A stretch of DNA of 64,000 nucleotides. It comes from Rhypophila decipiens (lineage: Eukaryota > Ascomycota > Sordariomycetes > Sordariales > Naviculisporaceae). The position numbers and the translations under genes are program-made. The notes beneath the pieces were generated by a model. The model searched no databases. It was not told where the DNA came from and saw only the letters and a program-made list of their open reading frames with translations. Location of the stretch: contig MU858240.1 in assembly GCA_033297075.1 (NCBI GenBank), positions 1 to 64,000 on the forward strand, written 5' to 3'. Of the stretch, positions 1-10,043 are shown piece after piece (positions within the stretch are counted from its first letter, which is position 1; each line of letters begins with the position of its first letter).

Positions 1-878
1 CAGCCCCGCCTGCATGGAGCTATATACCAGGTGGGGGCTGACTAATCAGGTCACGTGATCCCCCATGACCCCATGTCACGGCTAGGCCCGTGACAATTTG
101 CTAGAATTATGGAAGGAAGGCGGATTGTTCCCGATCACTAGCACCAAGCCAATACGAGTTGGAACAAGGGGGATGGCTGGAAGAATGGAAGCACTAATAT
201 TCGAAAGTCTTGGCTTTATTAGCTAGAAGGGGTGAAATGTCCACTTACTCAAGAGGTCTTATACTCTATTTATAGAACTTGTCTCAAGAGCTGAGGAGCC
301 GAGAATACAGGAGAATTAAAAGTTCATAATTTAGTGTTTGCATTCTCTTATCAAATGTACTGGAGTTTGTTCAAGTTGAAGGTCTAACCCAAACTTTATT
401 TATCTGCGATCTACGGTTACCTTTCTAAGTCAGTCTTAGCAAGGCTAAGGAGTGACAAGGCGCTGAAAAGGCTCCGAAGGGCATAATATAACAGACTTGT
501 ATTCTCGACCAACAATTGATTTCTCTCACTCCGATACTTTGGACTTTTCTCTTATATCGTCGTTGGATCGCGATGACTAATTGGGATACTGATGGCTGAA
601 CGTTAAACGTTAGGTATGGCATTTATGGTTTGCAGCTGTTGAGGTTGGTCCACCCGCTTTTGCGGGAAAAGTTGCAATAATTGAGTTCAGGTCAAATTTT
701 TCAGGCGCACAAACCTTCTTGACCTGAAAAATAGATATTTAAGTCCACGATCTTTCATTCTCATCTGTAATTCTCGATTCCTCGCAAAACAACCCTGTCT
801 GAATACAAACATCAAACATTCGATCATCCAATCGCGCAGTAATAACAAGAACAACAACATCTACACCTCGCGCCCAAA
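1..878. other. AT-rich non-coding stretch with hairpins
   Basis: No convincing gene. Bases 1-40 form an imperfect hairpin (CAGCCCC..CCTG against CAGG..GGGGCTG). Bases 74-81 and 88-95 are perfect 8-bp inverted repeats around a 6-nt loop, and they look like LTR edges (see findings). A 10-bp inverted repeat (686-695 and 719-728) lies in the presumed promoter of the gene starting at 879. The only open frame (425-622, minus) is short and resembles nothing I recognise. Confidence 0.5.
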
Positions 879-2342
879 ATGGACACTCTCAACGACATCC
901 AAATAGATGGGCACTTTTCCCACTCAGCCATGACCCTCCTCGACCTCTCGGACATCTCGAGCCTCCCTCGCGCGCCAGATCAGTCCACTGCTACGAGCCC
1001 CGATAACGACGATCCCAAAAAGACCCTTCGACGTCTCCTCTCCTTAAATCCAGCCCTCTCAAAGTTCTCTTCAACAACAGACCAGAACGCTTAAGATTCC
1101 GGCCACGACTCAAAATTTCGCAAAATAGGCGCCGGACAATGCGGCGTCGTCCTTGCACCGAACAGTATAAACGGTCTCCAAAAGGCCTACAAGTTCGCCA
1201 GAGTCCCCGACTCGGACCCGACCAACACAACCCGGGGAGGGCACTAGCCACGAGCGACTGATCTCTGGAATGACTCGACCATTCACTCTGACGTGCTGGA
1301 CGCATTCAACAACCAGTTAGGTCGTGATCGGCACCTGCCCTACCGCTGCCAAAAGACGTCGTCCACGAGAATGGGAATCACGGTTCCCGATAAAGAACTC
1401 TACGTCGCAGCACACACGGACTCGCAGAAATGGCTCAGCGGCCACGGCCACCCAGAAGAGGAGCTGACTGCCGCTGCAAGGCCACACATCACCGAGCTCC
1501 CCACAGACGTGCTAGTCACTGAGCGGATTGTGCCGCTCCCGAAAGAGACGAGGGATGCGTTGGTTGATGTTTTCTGTGCAAACGCAAAAATGAGAGAATA
1601 CATCAAGACCTGTGCTGCAAATGAAGATTGTCTAGTCCGGGTCTATCTCGGCGGGAGAAAGCCAAAGCCCAAAGCTTACGCGGGCGGAGGAAAGTTCTTT
1701 GGCCTGAGGAATTTTCAGCTGAATCTGGATCAAATGGTTTGTTTGGAAGACCCTCATAATGGGCAAGGGGTTTTGGATCTGGAGGATGTACTTGAGCTTG
1801 CTAAGCAAATGGGGATTACGCTGGCGGTCATGCACTGGGACCGTGACGCCCATACTGATGCAATAGATGTGGAATTTGTGCTGGGGTCTTCAAGGGAGAG
1901 GGTCGAGGCTACGGATGGCGATGTCAAAGAGGGGGACAACGCCGTTGGGGACTTGCAGGGTCAGGTTTCTTCCATGGGCACAGGGCGGACAGTAAGAAGT
2001 ACCCAGATGTGGGTGCTCAATTTTAATCAGTGCCGTGATGTCTACTCTGAAAAGGAGTTTATGAAATTGAGAATTGAGGCGGTTAAGCTCAATGATCCGT
2101 ATTTTCCGAAGCCATTAAGGGAGACGGTTGTTGAACGGGCTGTTTGGACCATTTTTGTAAGGGCTTACTTGGCTGCTTCGGAGAAAATATTGAGAAAGTC
2201 GGACGATGAATTGGTATGTGAGTATGGCACTGGGTTAGGGTTACAGAAGCATATATTTAACTTACCTGAAGAATTTATCTTGGGCGTTATTGAGTTGGAA
2301 CGAGAGAGGAGGAAAAGGAGTGAGGCGGCGGGTAGAGAGTGA
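879..2342 (+). pseudogene. DUF3669-domain protein, broken by two in-frame stops
   Basis: One reading frame runs from ATG 879 to TGA 2340-2342 (about 487 codons) but is interrupted by TAA at 1092-1094 and TAG at 1245-1247. Read through, it matches the fungal DUF3669 family, a domain often found with zinc-finger proteins and of unknown molecular function. Family landmarks seen are FRKIGAGQCGVV just after the first stop, a DLWND segment just after the second, FFGLRNFQLNLDQM, LAVMHWDRDAHTDAIDVEFV and the C-terminal LNFNQCRD block followed by NDPYFPKP. Conserved blocks lie on both sides of each stop and in the same frame, so an intron is unlikely: no GT..AG pair removes a stop and keeps those blocks. 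Both stops are one C-to-T step from glutamine codons. The rest of the frame is clean, which suggests recent inactivation. The family is certain enough; loss of function is an inference. Confidence 0.72.
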
Positions 2343-3178
2343 AGAGAATTTGTTGATTTATAGAATATGTAACTTCAATAGATGAGGAGAGTTAATTTTG
2401 GGTTGCTTCACTTTCTCTTTGTTGCATCGTTGCACCGTCTTCGTCAACTTCCTTTTGCCATCATGGCTGGTACTAATAACGATTATTACATCTGTCACGC
2501 GTGCTTGTCACTTGACCAGGAATACTCCCATTCGTCGTCTTGGCAGCTGAACATTACGTAGCCATGAAGCCGGGAGAAGCCCTGTTGCGTGACGGTATCC
2601 CATTATATGTCTGGGTTTGGAAAACGATAGGTGAATATGGCTGGGCCAGCAAGCGTTTCCCCTTCACTTCTATCACCCGTTCCTGGAAAACTACCCGACT
2701 GGAGCTATCGATTTCTCCCACCTCCCAATCTCAGCGGCCCCAGCCAGAAACAGCTAAGCTTATCACTTGGATGAAATTCTATTACAGTGCCAAAGTCGGA
2801 AGCAGAGGGGGTCTGGGGCGCTTGCCATGATATTAGAGTTTAGGAAAAGGGAAACTTTCTCCACCCGCAACTTAAAACTCTTCATATCCAGACCTGGACC
2901 ATCAGTTCTTTTAGCACGCCTAAAAATCTTGTTCTGTATCAATCATTCCCACTTCTTTCGATCAGCATACACTGCATTTCAACAAGGATTGTCACCAAAG
3001 AGACTTGATAACCGGCCTCAGTATTGACAAGCACCACAAACAGAATACGCAGCCTCAGTTGAATCGTCACAAGATTCGTCACCTCACACCAATCTACATC
3101 ATTCAAGTTCTTTACCATCATTCAAGTTCTTTACAGAGCCTTCAAACCTCGGCATCGGCCTTTGCACTTATTCCAAAA
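2343..3178. other. Intergenic, no supported gene
   Basis: Short open frames (for example 2540-2830 plus) show no recognisable domain and no clear introns. The last part (about 3000-3178) is probably the 5' leader of the small membrane-protein gene that follows; it contains the direct repeat CATTCAAGTTCTTTAC (around 3098-3135). Confidence 0.4.
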
Positions 3179-3474
3179 ATGTTTGCAGACATATTAGGCG
3201 CGATGGCGGCGTTCTCAATCATCTCGTGCGGCGTTCCGGTCATGTTGGCCACGGTAATCGCTATTCCTCTGGGAATAGCGATGATCCTGGTTACGATTAC
3301 CAGCATCATGGCCGCCGTCGTTGTCATGATGCCCATCTTCATTCTCGGCGGTTTGATATCGGCCACGGCAGTCTGCCTCGGTACTGCCATGCTGTGAGTT
3401 TCTCTCGGCTCCTTTCTTGTTATTGCGGGGGCTAACACTGTTTCGTTAGGAGTGTGCTTGCTCTTCATTATTAG
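3179..3474 (+). CDS. Small hydrophobic membrane protein (about 79 aa), two exons
   Basis: Exon 1 is 3179-3393 and exon 2 is 3450-3474. The 56-nt intron (3394-3449) has a GTGAGT donor, a GCTAAC branch site and a TTAG acceptor. The joined frame ends SVLALHY then TAG. The start ATG follows CCAAAA, a good fungal context. Nearly the whole protein is hydrophobic: two or three transmembrane segments can be drawn (about residues 9-30, 33-52 and 54-73), with alternating Ile, Val, Ala and Met and almost no charge after residue 5. No family is recognised. It could be a small integral membrane protein of an accessory region. Without splicing the frame closes at 3397 and still encodes 72 residues, so the membrane part does not depend on the intron. 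Confidence 0.5.
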
Positions 3475-4174
3475 CTTTTGTGGCCATCGTTCGCAATGCT
3501 TGGGCAAGCCGCAATCCCATGCATCTCGGGTTTCCGTTTTGGAAGTGGATATTGGAAGCAGTGTAGGTGGCATGAAGAATTACGGGCCTCGCAGGAAAGA
3601 TAGTGATTGGGCATGGTTAGCAGTGGAATGCGCGAAAATACCACAATAGAGGATTAAAGGGGATAAGAACGGGAAGCTCTGAGAACTAAAGACTCGCAGG
3701 GTAGGGCAGGGCGTGAACAAGAAGTATTAACAGCCATGTCTTATAATAAAAGGGAAACTCCACTACGTCTAAGAGACCTCCTTTTTAATGTCTTCCGTTT
3801 CTTCCTCAAGCTTTATCCTATCAAGGTTAGGTACAAATTAAAAGTCTCATCGCATAATAATATAATCAGATCGTTAGCCCTCTATCAACTAAGCAGGCCG
3901 CTACAATAATCTTGCCATGCCCCTATTAGCTGGCCTGCATTCCTTTTGAGGGGTTATAGACTTTATCAATCCATATATACCGATCTCTTCAGTTTCTAGT
4001 ATTGAACATCTAAGCGCTTGTCTAAACTATTCTTCAATAATAGGACATGATACGTCCTCGGTTCTCCAATGGCCTTAATACCCAGTTTTGAACCATTCTA
4101 CAGCTCATAATATCTTCCCAGCTATTATTAGTTCCCTCCTCTACCCATTATCCAGAGAGGCAACTACTAGTATC
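3475..4174. other. Intergenic, AT-rich
   Basis: Nothing supported. Stretches such as 3730-4080 are rich in TA steps and short direct repeats, and every frame has many stops; this fits old, mutated non-coding or transposon-derived DNA. Confidence 0.4.
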
Positions 4175-5036
4175 ATGCCGTACGACGGGGTACTTGTAAC
4201 GGTATGGGAGTTCGATGGTGGATATCCTTGTCGGCAAATCGTCTCCTACTTCTTACCCACTCAAGACCTGTTTTGCATTAACATACCCACGTCGTTAGAC
4301 CCCCCTACCTTTGTGCAGCTGCCAGCAGCCCTATCGCAACTCTTCCCTGAAGATGGTCAAGCTAGCTTGGCCTATATGCAGAGATTTACGGTATGTCTCA
4401 AGGTAGTAAGTCTAGAGGCCTAACAATTGGTGCCGGCCCACTCCCCCTTCTCTCGTTATCAACCATAACCGTGAAGATCAGCTGCTGGATCTTCTGTTGA
4501 ACGATGACGAGTGTGATGGAGAGGTAACCGAGTCCGACATTGACGAGCTGACTTTTACACCAGAGTGGCGGGCCCGTTACAAGGCGATGACGACTGTTAC
4601 GCCGGTCTGGTCGGGTCGGTCGGATCACGAAGAGGAGAATGACATCAATCTTGACAGCGACAGAAATGACGAAGCGCATGAGGGCATTCTAGAAGTTCTT
4701 GTCCATGAGGTTGCGACGGCTATGGAGACCTGTCCCCCTCCTCTTCGGGCTCGTCCTGAATGTCGGGGTACTCGAGTGCCTACATACACAAACCGTTTCT
4801 TCTTCTTTGGGCTCTCGATGTCGAAATCACCGCCAATCACCTCGTCAGAGTATGCTGGCTCTCGAATCTGGACCAGCTTTGTCGTCGATACTTTTGGCGA
4901 TAGTGTTTTCACGCCCTTGCTGATGTCGTCGTCGCTGTCGACTTTATCATTGTCGTCTTCCTCTGGCCGCTGGTGGGTCATGTGCTCATCGCTCTCGAGG
5001 ACTACGTTAAACTTGGTATGTACTAACACCAGCTAA
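4175..5036 (+). CDS. Uncharacterised two-exon gene (acidic protein), low confidence
   Basis: Exon 1 (4175-4390) encodes a 72-residue segment starting MPYDGVLVTVWEFDGGYPC. A 91-nt intron (4391-4481, GTATGT donor, CAG acceptor after GTGAAGATCAG) joins it in phase to an exon starting at 4482. That exon continues with an acidic stretch (DDECDGEVTESDIDELTF) that reads like real protein. From about 4740 the plus-strand reading becomes serine-rich and less natural, while the minus strand (5029-4790) gives another acidic, lysine-ended open frame. Either the exon ends earlier than drawn or two gene remnants abut. No domain is recognised. The splice sites are good, so a gene here is plausible, but its 3' end is uncertain. 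Confidence 0.3.
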
Positions 5037-5643
5037 ACTCGTACTCTATTTTCTTGAGGCCGACATGCCGCCATAGATTACTGTACCCTATCCGCGGCAG
5101 TGTCACTATTAATGACGTACTGGTGATCTTATTGGTATGATCAGAGGATGTGCAGGGCATGCGTGACCTTTCTTAGGCTTGTCCTTATACCTTAGCCCTG
5201 TCTCACTATAATGGTCGAGCTGTTTCAAGTGATCCGAGATTTCACGAGACCTATAATTCAAAATATGTTAGTGCCTCCATGGAGTCCATGCAGGGCTGGA
5301 GTTGGCCGTAGCCAGCTAGTCAATGTCGTTTGTCCTGTTGACAGCCTTTTTTTTATTAATTTCTTTATTATTGTCTTGAGGTGTTCCGGCTGGCTTGAGG
5401 TTCGATAGCCGCCGTTGGTTGTATTGTTGTAGCCCAGAAGGCTAATGGTTGTGGTGAGGGTCGTTTGACTCGGGATACTACTATTCGGCGACCTTTTATA
5501 TATTCGAGGTTTGGTGTATAAGGATTATGGAATGGCAGATGATATATACAGGTCCTCCAAGTTCTGTCCTCATAAGTTGGGCCCCATTCAACGTGCACTC
5601 AAGTCCAACAATGTTTCATTATCATTTTTTGAGTTTGTGCTAA
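5037..5643. other. Intergenic, no supported gene
   Basis: Short frames only. The T-rich run at 5348-5370 and the region just right of it lie downstream of the minus-strand gene that ends at 5644 and probably belong to its 3' flank. Confidence 0.4.
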
Positions 5644-7267
5644 CTACCCATTACCAAATTGTGACAACCATTCCTTACTGAAAGAGCTCACAGATGTCCG
5701 AGAGCTATATGCCGAAGATGTCCCAATTGTTGTGGTAGGCGAAGGTGGCCTCGGCACGGGATCTGGCAAGGATGGCGCCATCAGCCTGTGGCTGTTGAAT
5801 ATTTCCATGAATGCTTCGGCTTCTGTGTCGGAGTGGGAGGGATGGGTAAGCATAACCGAATGACAAGGTATACCTGGGTACGGTATGTTGGATGGGGACC
5901 TACCAGCTGATTTCATAAAGGTGATCTGTATCGCGGGGTCAATTTTTGGGAAACGCGAACGGAGATCGACGACCTCCCTTCCCTTCTTCGGGAGCTTTGC
6001 CTCAATGTACTCGAGGTCCTGGCATTTCTTGGTGATGCTGTCGTGATACGAAATTGTCGCGGTGGAGCGCCAGTTACCGCTCCAGACTTGGATGAGTTGG
6101 GAGAGTGCACGCACGCTGTTGTTGACGGTGATCTTCTTCGTCTTGAACTCTCCCAGTAGTTTTCGTCCCCGGAGACATTCTTGGAACCGTTTGCGAGACT
6201 CGGGATTGTCGAATGAAAACCTGGACTGATGGATCTCTTTTGTTGTGCCAGCCTCATTGTCGTCGAGGATGGTAGTCGACTGGATAATTGCCTCGAGAGG
6301 GGATCTCTTTGACGTGATTGGGATCCACCCTGCGGAGCCTTTCGGGGAGTTCTGTGTTAGCAGAGATAGCAAGATGAGTCTATGATAAAGTTCAACTCTT
6401 GACCATACTTATCTGTGTCAGCCGAACCATCCGGTTAGGGGCCTGAAGGTCAAGTATTGCTGTATCTTTGTCGAAGGTGCTGTAGAACTCGTCGAATTTC
6501 AGTTCCGTCACCCGCTCGAGACTTTTGTCCAAGAAGCTATGGGTTATGTTCAGCTGGGTGATCTTGACCAAGTCACGGTCCGGCCCATAGATACGCACAG
6601 TTTCACTTTGATATTCAGACGCTCAAAGTTGCTCGCAGGGATGGCCTCTTTAGGAAGCTCCTTCACTTCAACAAACTCTGCTCCAGCAACGTAGCAGCTG
6701 GCCGTTGTGCTACTTGACCAACTGAGAGAGCGCCAGATGTCTACAGATGCGGTAGAAGCTCTTTCTGGCTGTGATGGTACTGGGCCAGGTTGCGCTTGAT
6801 GGTGAAGAGCATGGTGAGTAGCCGCCCTTCTCACAACAGTAAGCTCATGATATAATATGACGGGTACGTAGTGGGTCAGGTTACCTGGACCAGAATGGAT
6901 TGATAAGGTGAATAAAGATCTCGGTCATCTTCTCTCTGTATCCTCGCAGCTTCGCCTCGTTGTTGGGGTTCAAGACCCAACGAATTCGCGCTGCAAGAGA
7001 ATCCGGCCTCTCGTCGAGGAAACTCTTGCACTCCTTGAGAAGCCACTCAATCTGGACGTGTTCATTTTGTTCCAGCTGTATCGCGGGATTGCGTTCTGTT
7101 GCCTTCTTGATCTTCTCGAGTTCGTTTGAAAGCCGAGCCATTACCATGCAGAAATGTTCCCATTCATCCTGGCCATTCCGAACGTTACTGCTGATTTGAA
7201 TCAGTTCCCGAGTCGTCTTCAAGATAGTAGCTGCGAGCGAGACAATCGAAATGACCAGTTCAGCCAT
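5644..7267 (-). pseudogene. Unrecognised fungal protein with a HeLo-like N-terminus; frames inconsistent
   Basis: Exon 1 starts at ATG 7267 and begins MAELVISIVSLAATILKTTR, a hydrophobic helix followed by alpha-helical, charged sequence. This resembles the N-terminal domains (HeLo-like type) of fungal STAND or heterokaryon-incompatibility proteins. It ends at a good donor (GTAACC, about 6886). Downstream coding blocks follow in different frames: a LTMLFTIKRNLAQYHHSQKE block near 6800, a VDIWRSLSW to FERLNIKV block near 6740-6610, then VRIYGPDRDLVKITQLN from 6598. The last exon (6351-5644) carries SPKGSAGWIPITSKRSP and a Ser/Pro-rich tail. The final junction works in frame only with a weak GTCAAG donor (intron 6352-6403). 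The two upstream joints need one-base shifts that I could not explain by introns. It is either a decaying gene or carries base errors. Function is unknown; the HeLo resemblance is only suggestive. Confidence 0.45.
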
Positions 7268-7971
7268 CCTCGAAAATGTATATAGTGATATATGAGCATC
7301 GTCACATGGTGCAAATAGTAAAAAGGTTACTTTGGGGATTGTCGAGTCGCCCGGTCCAGCTTCATGGGCGAAACTGTCCTCATAATCCTATCGGGAGTTG
7401 TTATGTCGCGTGTCGTGTAGCAGGATATCCTAAAGCCTGCCTCCCCCCGGCCCCGAGGGAAGGGACCGGTTTTGGGTGGGGAAAGCGAAAGCGAGCCCTC
7501 GCAAACCATCAAGGCGCACCGCAATGGAAGTCTGCATCGGCGTCCTCTAGCGCCCTCTAGCAACCACACAGATATGCAGGGAGAATTATTGGACCAATCG
7601 GGGCACCAAGGCAGCGTGATGAACCAAGACCAGCTGAACATTCACTGAGCGTGGTGTGAAGCTCTGCTAAGCTTGGATTGGTGGCTTCCGTTCAGCCACA
7701 TGTGGGCGGGATCACAAGGGGCATCTCGCTGAAAGGTGATGGCTGGTGACTTGCATTCTGCATCCTCAATGATGCAAGTTGCATACCTAAGTACATACAC
7801 TAGTACGTAAGAGCTTGAGGGAATCGAGGCTTAATTGAAACGCAGGACGGCCATTTCGCTCTTTTTTTCTACGGCCTAGATATAAAGGCATCCCCGCTAG
7901 CATCATCCTCCTCGGTCGTCGGAACCCGAGCAATGTTTTCGAGAATTGGAGTACTATAGTATTAACCCACC
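7268..7971. other. Intergenic promoter region
   Basis: Separates the minus-strand gene starting at 7267 from the MFS transporter starting at 7972, so it is a shared divergent promoter. I see no gene. The pyrimidine-rich run at 7860-7869 and the TATA-like box at 7881 point towards the transporter. Confidence 0.5.
7881..7888 (+). promoter_or_regulatory. TATA-like box of the MFS transporter
   Basis: TATAAAGG lies 91 bases before the ATG at 7972, preceded by a pyrimidine run. Position and sequence suit a core promoter; the transcription start is not known. Confidence 0.4.
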
Positions 7972-10043
7972 ATGCCCAACCCAGTATTCACTGGGCATTT
8001 TGACGCCACCTATGCAGACCATGCGGCGCCCGGTGTCGAGGTTAGTCAGCTGGTTATTTACATACCCCCCGCAGTAATGATTCAGAATCTATCCAAAGCT
8101 GACCCAAATACACACAGAGAAGAGAGGAGATGGTCGACATAGTGGACGGCCATGGGTTTAGCGTAAGGCTCCTGTTCGTGGGGGCTACCGGGTACCTTGC
8201 ATCATCATATTGCCTGTTCGTGCAGAACGTCATAAAGCCGGCCCTCTATTACGTCTACACACCATGTGGCCGCCTCAGTGGCAATGCTGGGTTGGTTTTG
8301 GATGAGCTTACGCTTGTCGGATCGGTAATTGGCATGATTGTCGCGGGCCACTTGGCAGATCTCTGGGGCCGCAAAAAGCTGTATGGTTGGGAGCTGCTCA
8401 CTCTGATCGTGGCCACCATTGGTACCGCCCAGGCATCCGAGGGCTTCCGCTCACAACTTGAGGATGGTACATATGGTTACAGCACCGACATCTACTCGTG
8501 GCTAGCCTGGTGGCGCTTCGTCCTGGGCCTTGCCATTGGAGCAGAGCATCCACTCGTCACTATCATCACGGCAGAATGGGCTGCCACCCAGTGGAGGGGC
8601 ATAATGCTGACCTTGGTGTTCTCCATGTTGCCTTTCGCGCGGCTGTTGGCTTATGGAATTGGACTGGCAGCTCTCCGGGTCAGCAGCGCCAATAACGGCT
8701 TGTCTCCTGACCTGCGTCTCGAGGATGACTCCAATCTTCTCACCAAACATGTCGCCGATCAAGTCTGGAGATGGGCCATTGGTGTCGCCGTCATTCCTGC
8801 TGCTCTAGCTGTCGCTTTCCGATTCGCCATCCCAGAAACTCCACGATTCTACGCACACATCAGAAAGAACTTGACAAAGGCCATGCGCATAGCCCGCGAA
8901 TTCAACCGAGGCGAACCGACACCAGGCACCAACCCGAGCAACGCCGCCCCTCCGTCATCGTCTAATTCAGGTGCTAGCACCGACGGCGAGAGCATCCCTG
9001 ATCGGGAGATGGGCAGACGGTCAAGATGGCCAGATTGGCTTGTAAGATGGACAGACTGGCTCGCCGGCGCCAACGCATACCTGAAGGAAGGCAGCGTCCA
9101 AACATACCAAAACACGTCGCAGTCCAACAGCGCCGGGCGCCACCTCATAGTAATCAGCACGCTCTGCTTCATCAGCGAAATAGGTTGGTATTGTCTCGCC
9201 ACAGACAGCAACAGCTCCATGTCAACCTTTTTCCACGACCCATCCACCACCACCACTGGGAGTACATCAGGCTCGATATCCGCCCGAGCAAACCTACCCG
9301 TCAACTACTCATCCGACAGCAAATGTCCCGAGTTCAACGCCTGGAACTCTGATAAACCCACAACCATTTACCAAGTCCTGGCAACAAACTCGACGCGCTT
9401 CATGCTTGTTAGCTCGCTGGGCTCCATACTGGGCAGCATGACCCTAGTCTTCCTCATCAACCGGTTTCACAGAAAACACATACTCCAGTTCAGCTTTGCC
9501 GTGCTCGCAATCCTCAACATCGTCGTGGGAGCAATCCTGGTAGCAACGTACGACCCCAACGCCGATGATCTGCATCCCTCTGCCGATGTGTTTTTCGGAA
9601 TCATGCACTTCTTTTATGCCTTTGGTCCAAGAACAGTGATTTATATCCTTGCTGCCGAGATTTTTCCGACCGAGTATCGTGGAACATTTTATGGAGTTAC
9701 TGCTGCGGTGGGCAAGCTTGCGGCTGTTGCTATAAGGCCGGTTATCGGGCGGACGTCAAAACTGCCTCGGTCGTTGGGGATCAGGTTGATGGTTGTTGCG
9801 CCATTTTTGTTGTTTGCTGTTTGGCTTTGTCGGTGGTTACCGCTTGTTCAGGGGGAGAGTGACGACGAGAGTTTGGAAGACGAGAAGAGTGGTGGCAAAC
9901 TTGAACGATTTTGGAGGCATATAAAGGGTGAAAATGCCAAAGAGCTGTTCTTTGGGAAGTCGGAAAACATGTTGAAGCTTGAGGATATTTCGGAGAGCCC
10001 CGATAGTGTGGCGAGTAGAATATCTGGACGAGGAGGCGCTTAA
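7972..10043 (+). CDS. MFS transporter, PHS (phosphate:H+ symporter-like) family
   Basis: Two exons, 7972-8040 and 8118-10043, giving 664 residues. The 77-nt intron has GTTAGT, a GCTGAC branch site and CACAG. The small first exon adds MPNPVFTGHFDATYADHAAP, which the long open frame alone lacks. The protein has the 12-helix layout of the major facilitator superfamily. The loop motif GHLADLWGRKKLYGWE follows helix 2, GAEHPLVTIITAEWAATQWRG marks the helix 4-5 region of phosphate-type carriers, and EIFPTEYRGTFYG occurs in the second half. A long hydrophilic loop with Ser/Asn-rich sequence (about residues 300-420) separates the halves, and the last 60 residues form a charged cytosolic tail. It probably carries inorganic phosphate or a phosphate-containing metabolite (glycerophosphodiester carriers are close relatives) across the plasma membrane with protons. 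The reading frame is intact, unlike several neighbours. Confidence 0.82.

Noticed and set aside
2232..2243. Telomere-like GGGTTAGGGTTA
   Set aside because: A single copy inside the coding frame of the DUF3669 gene; no array, so not a telomere remnant.
2540..2830. 96-codon open frame upstream of the small membrane protein
   Set aside because: No domain, no splice structure and poor start context.
5016..5032. GTATGTACTAACACCAG, a complete set of splice signals within 17 bases
   Set aside because: Too short for a spliceosomal intron; chance, or part of a longer intron I could not define.
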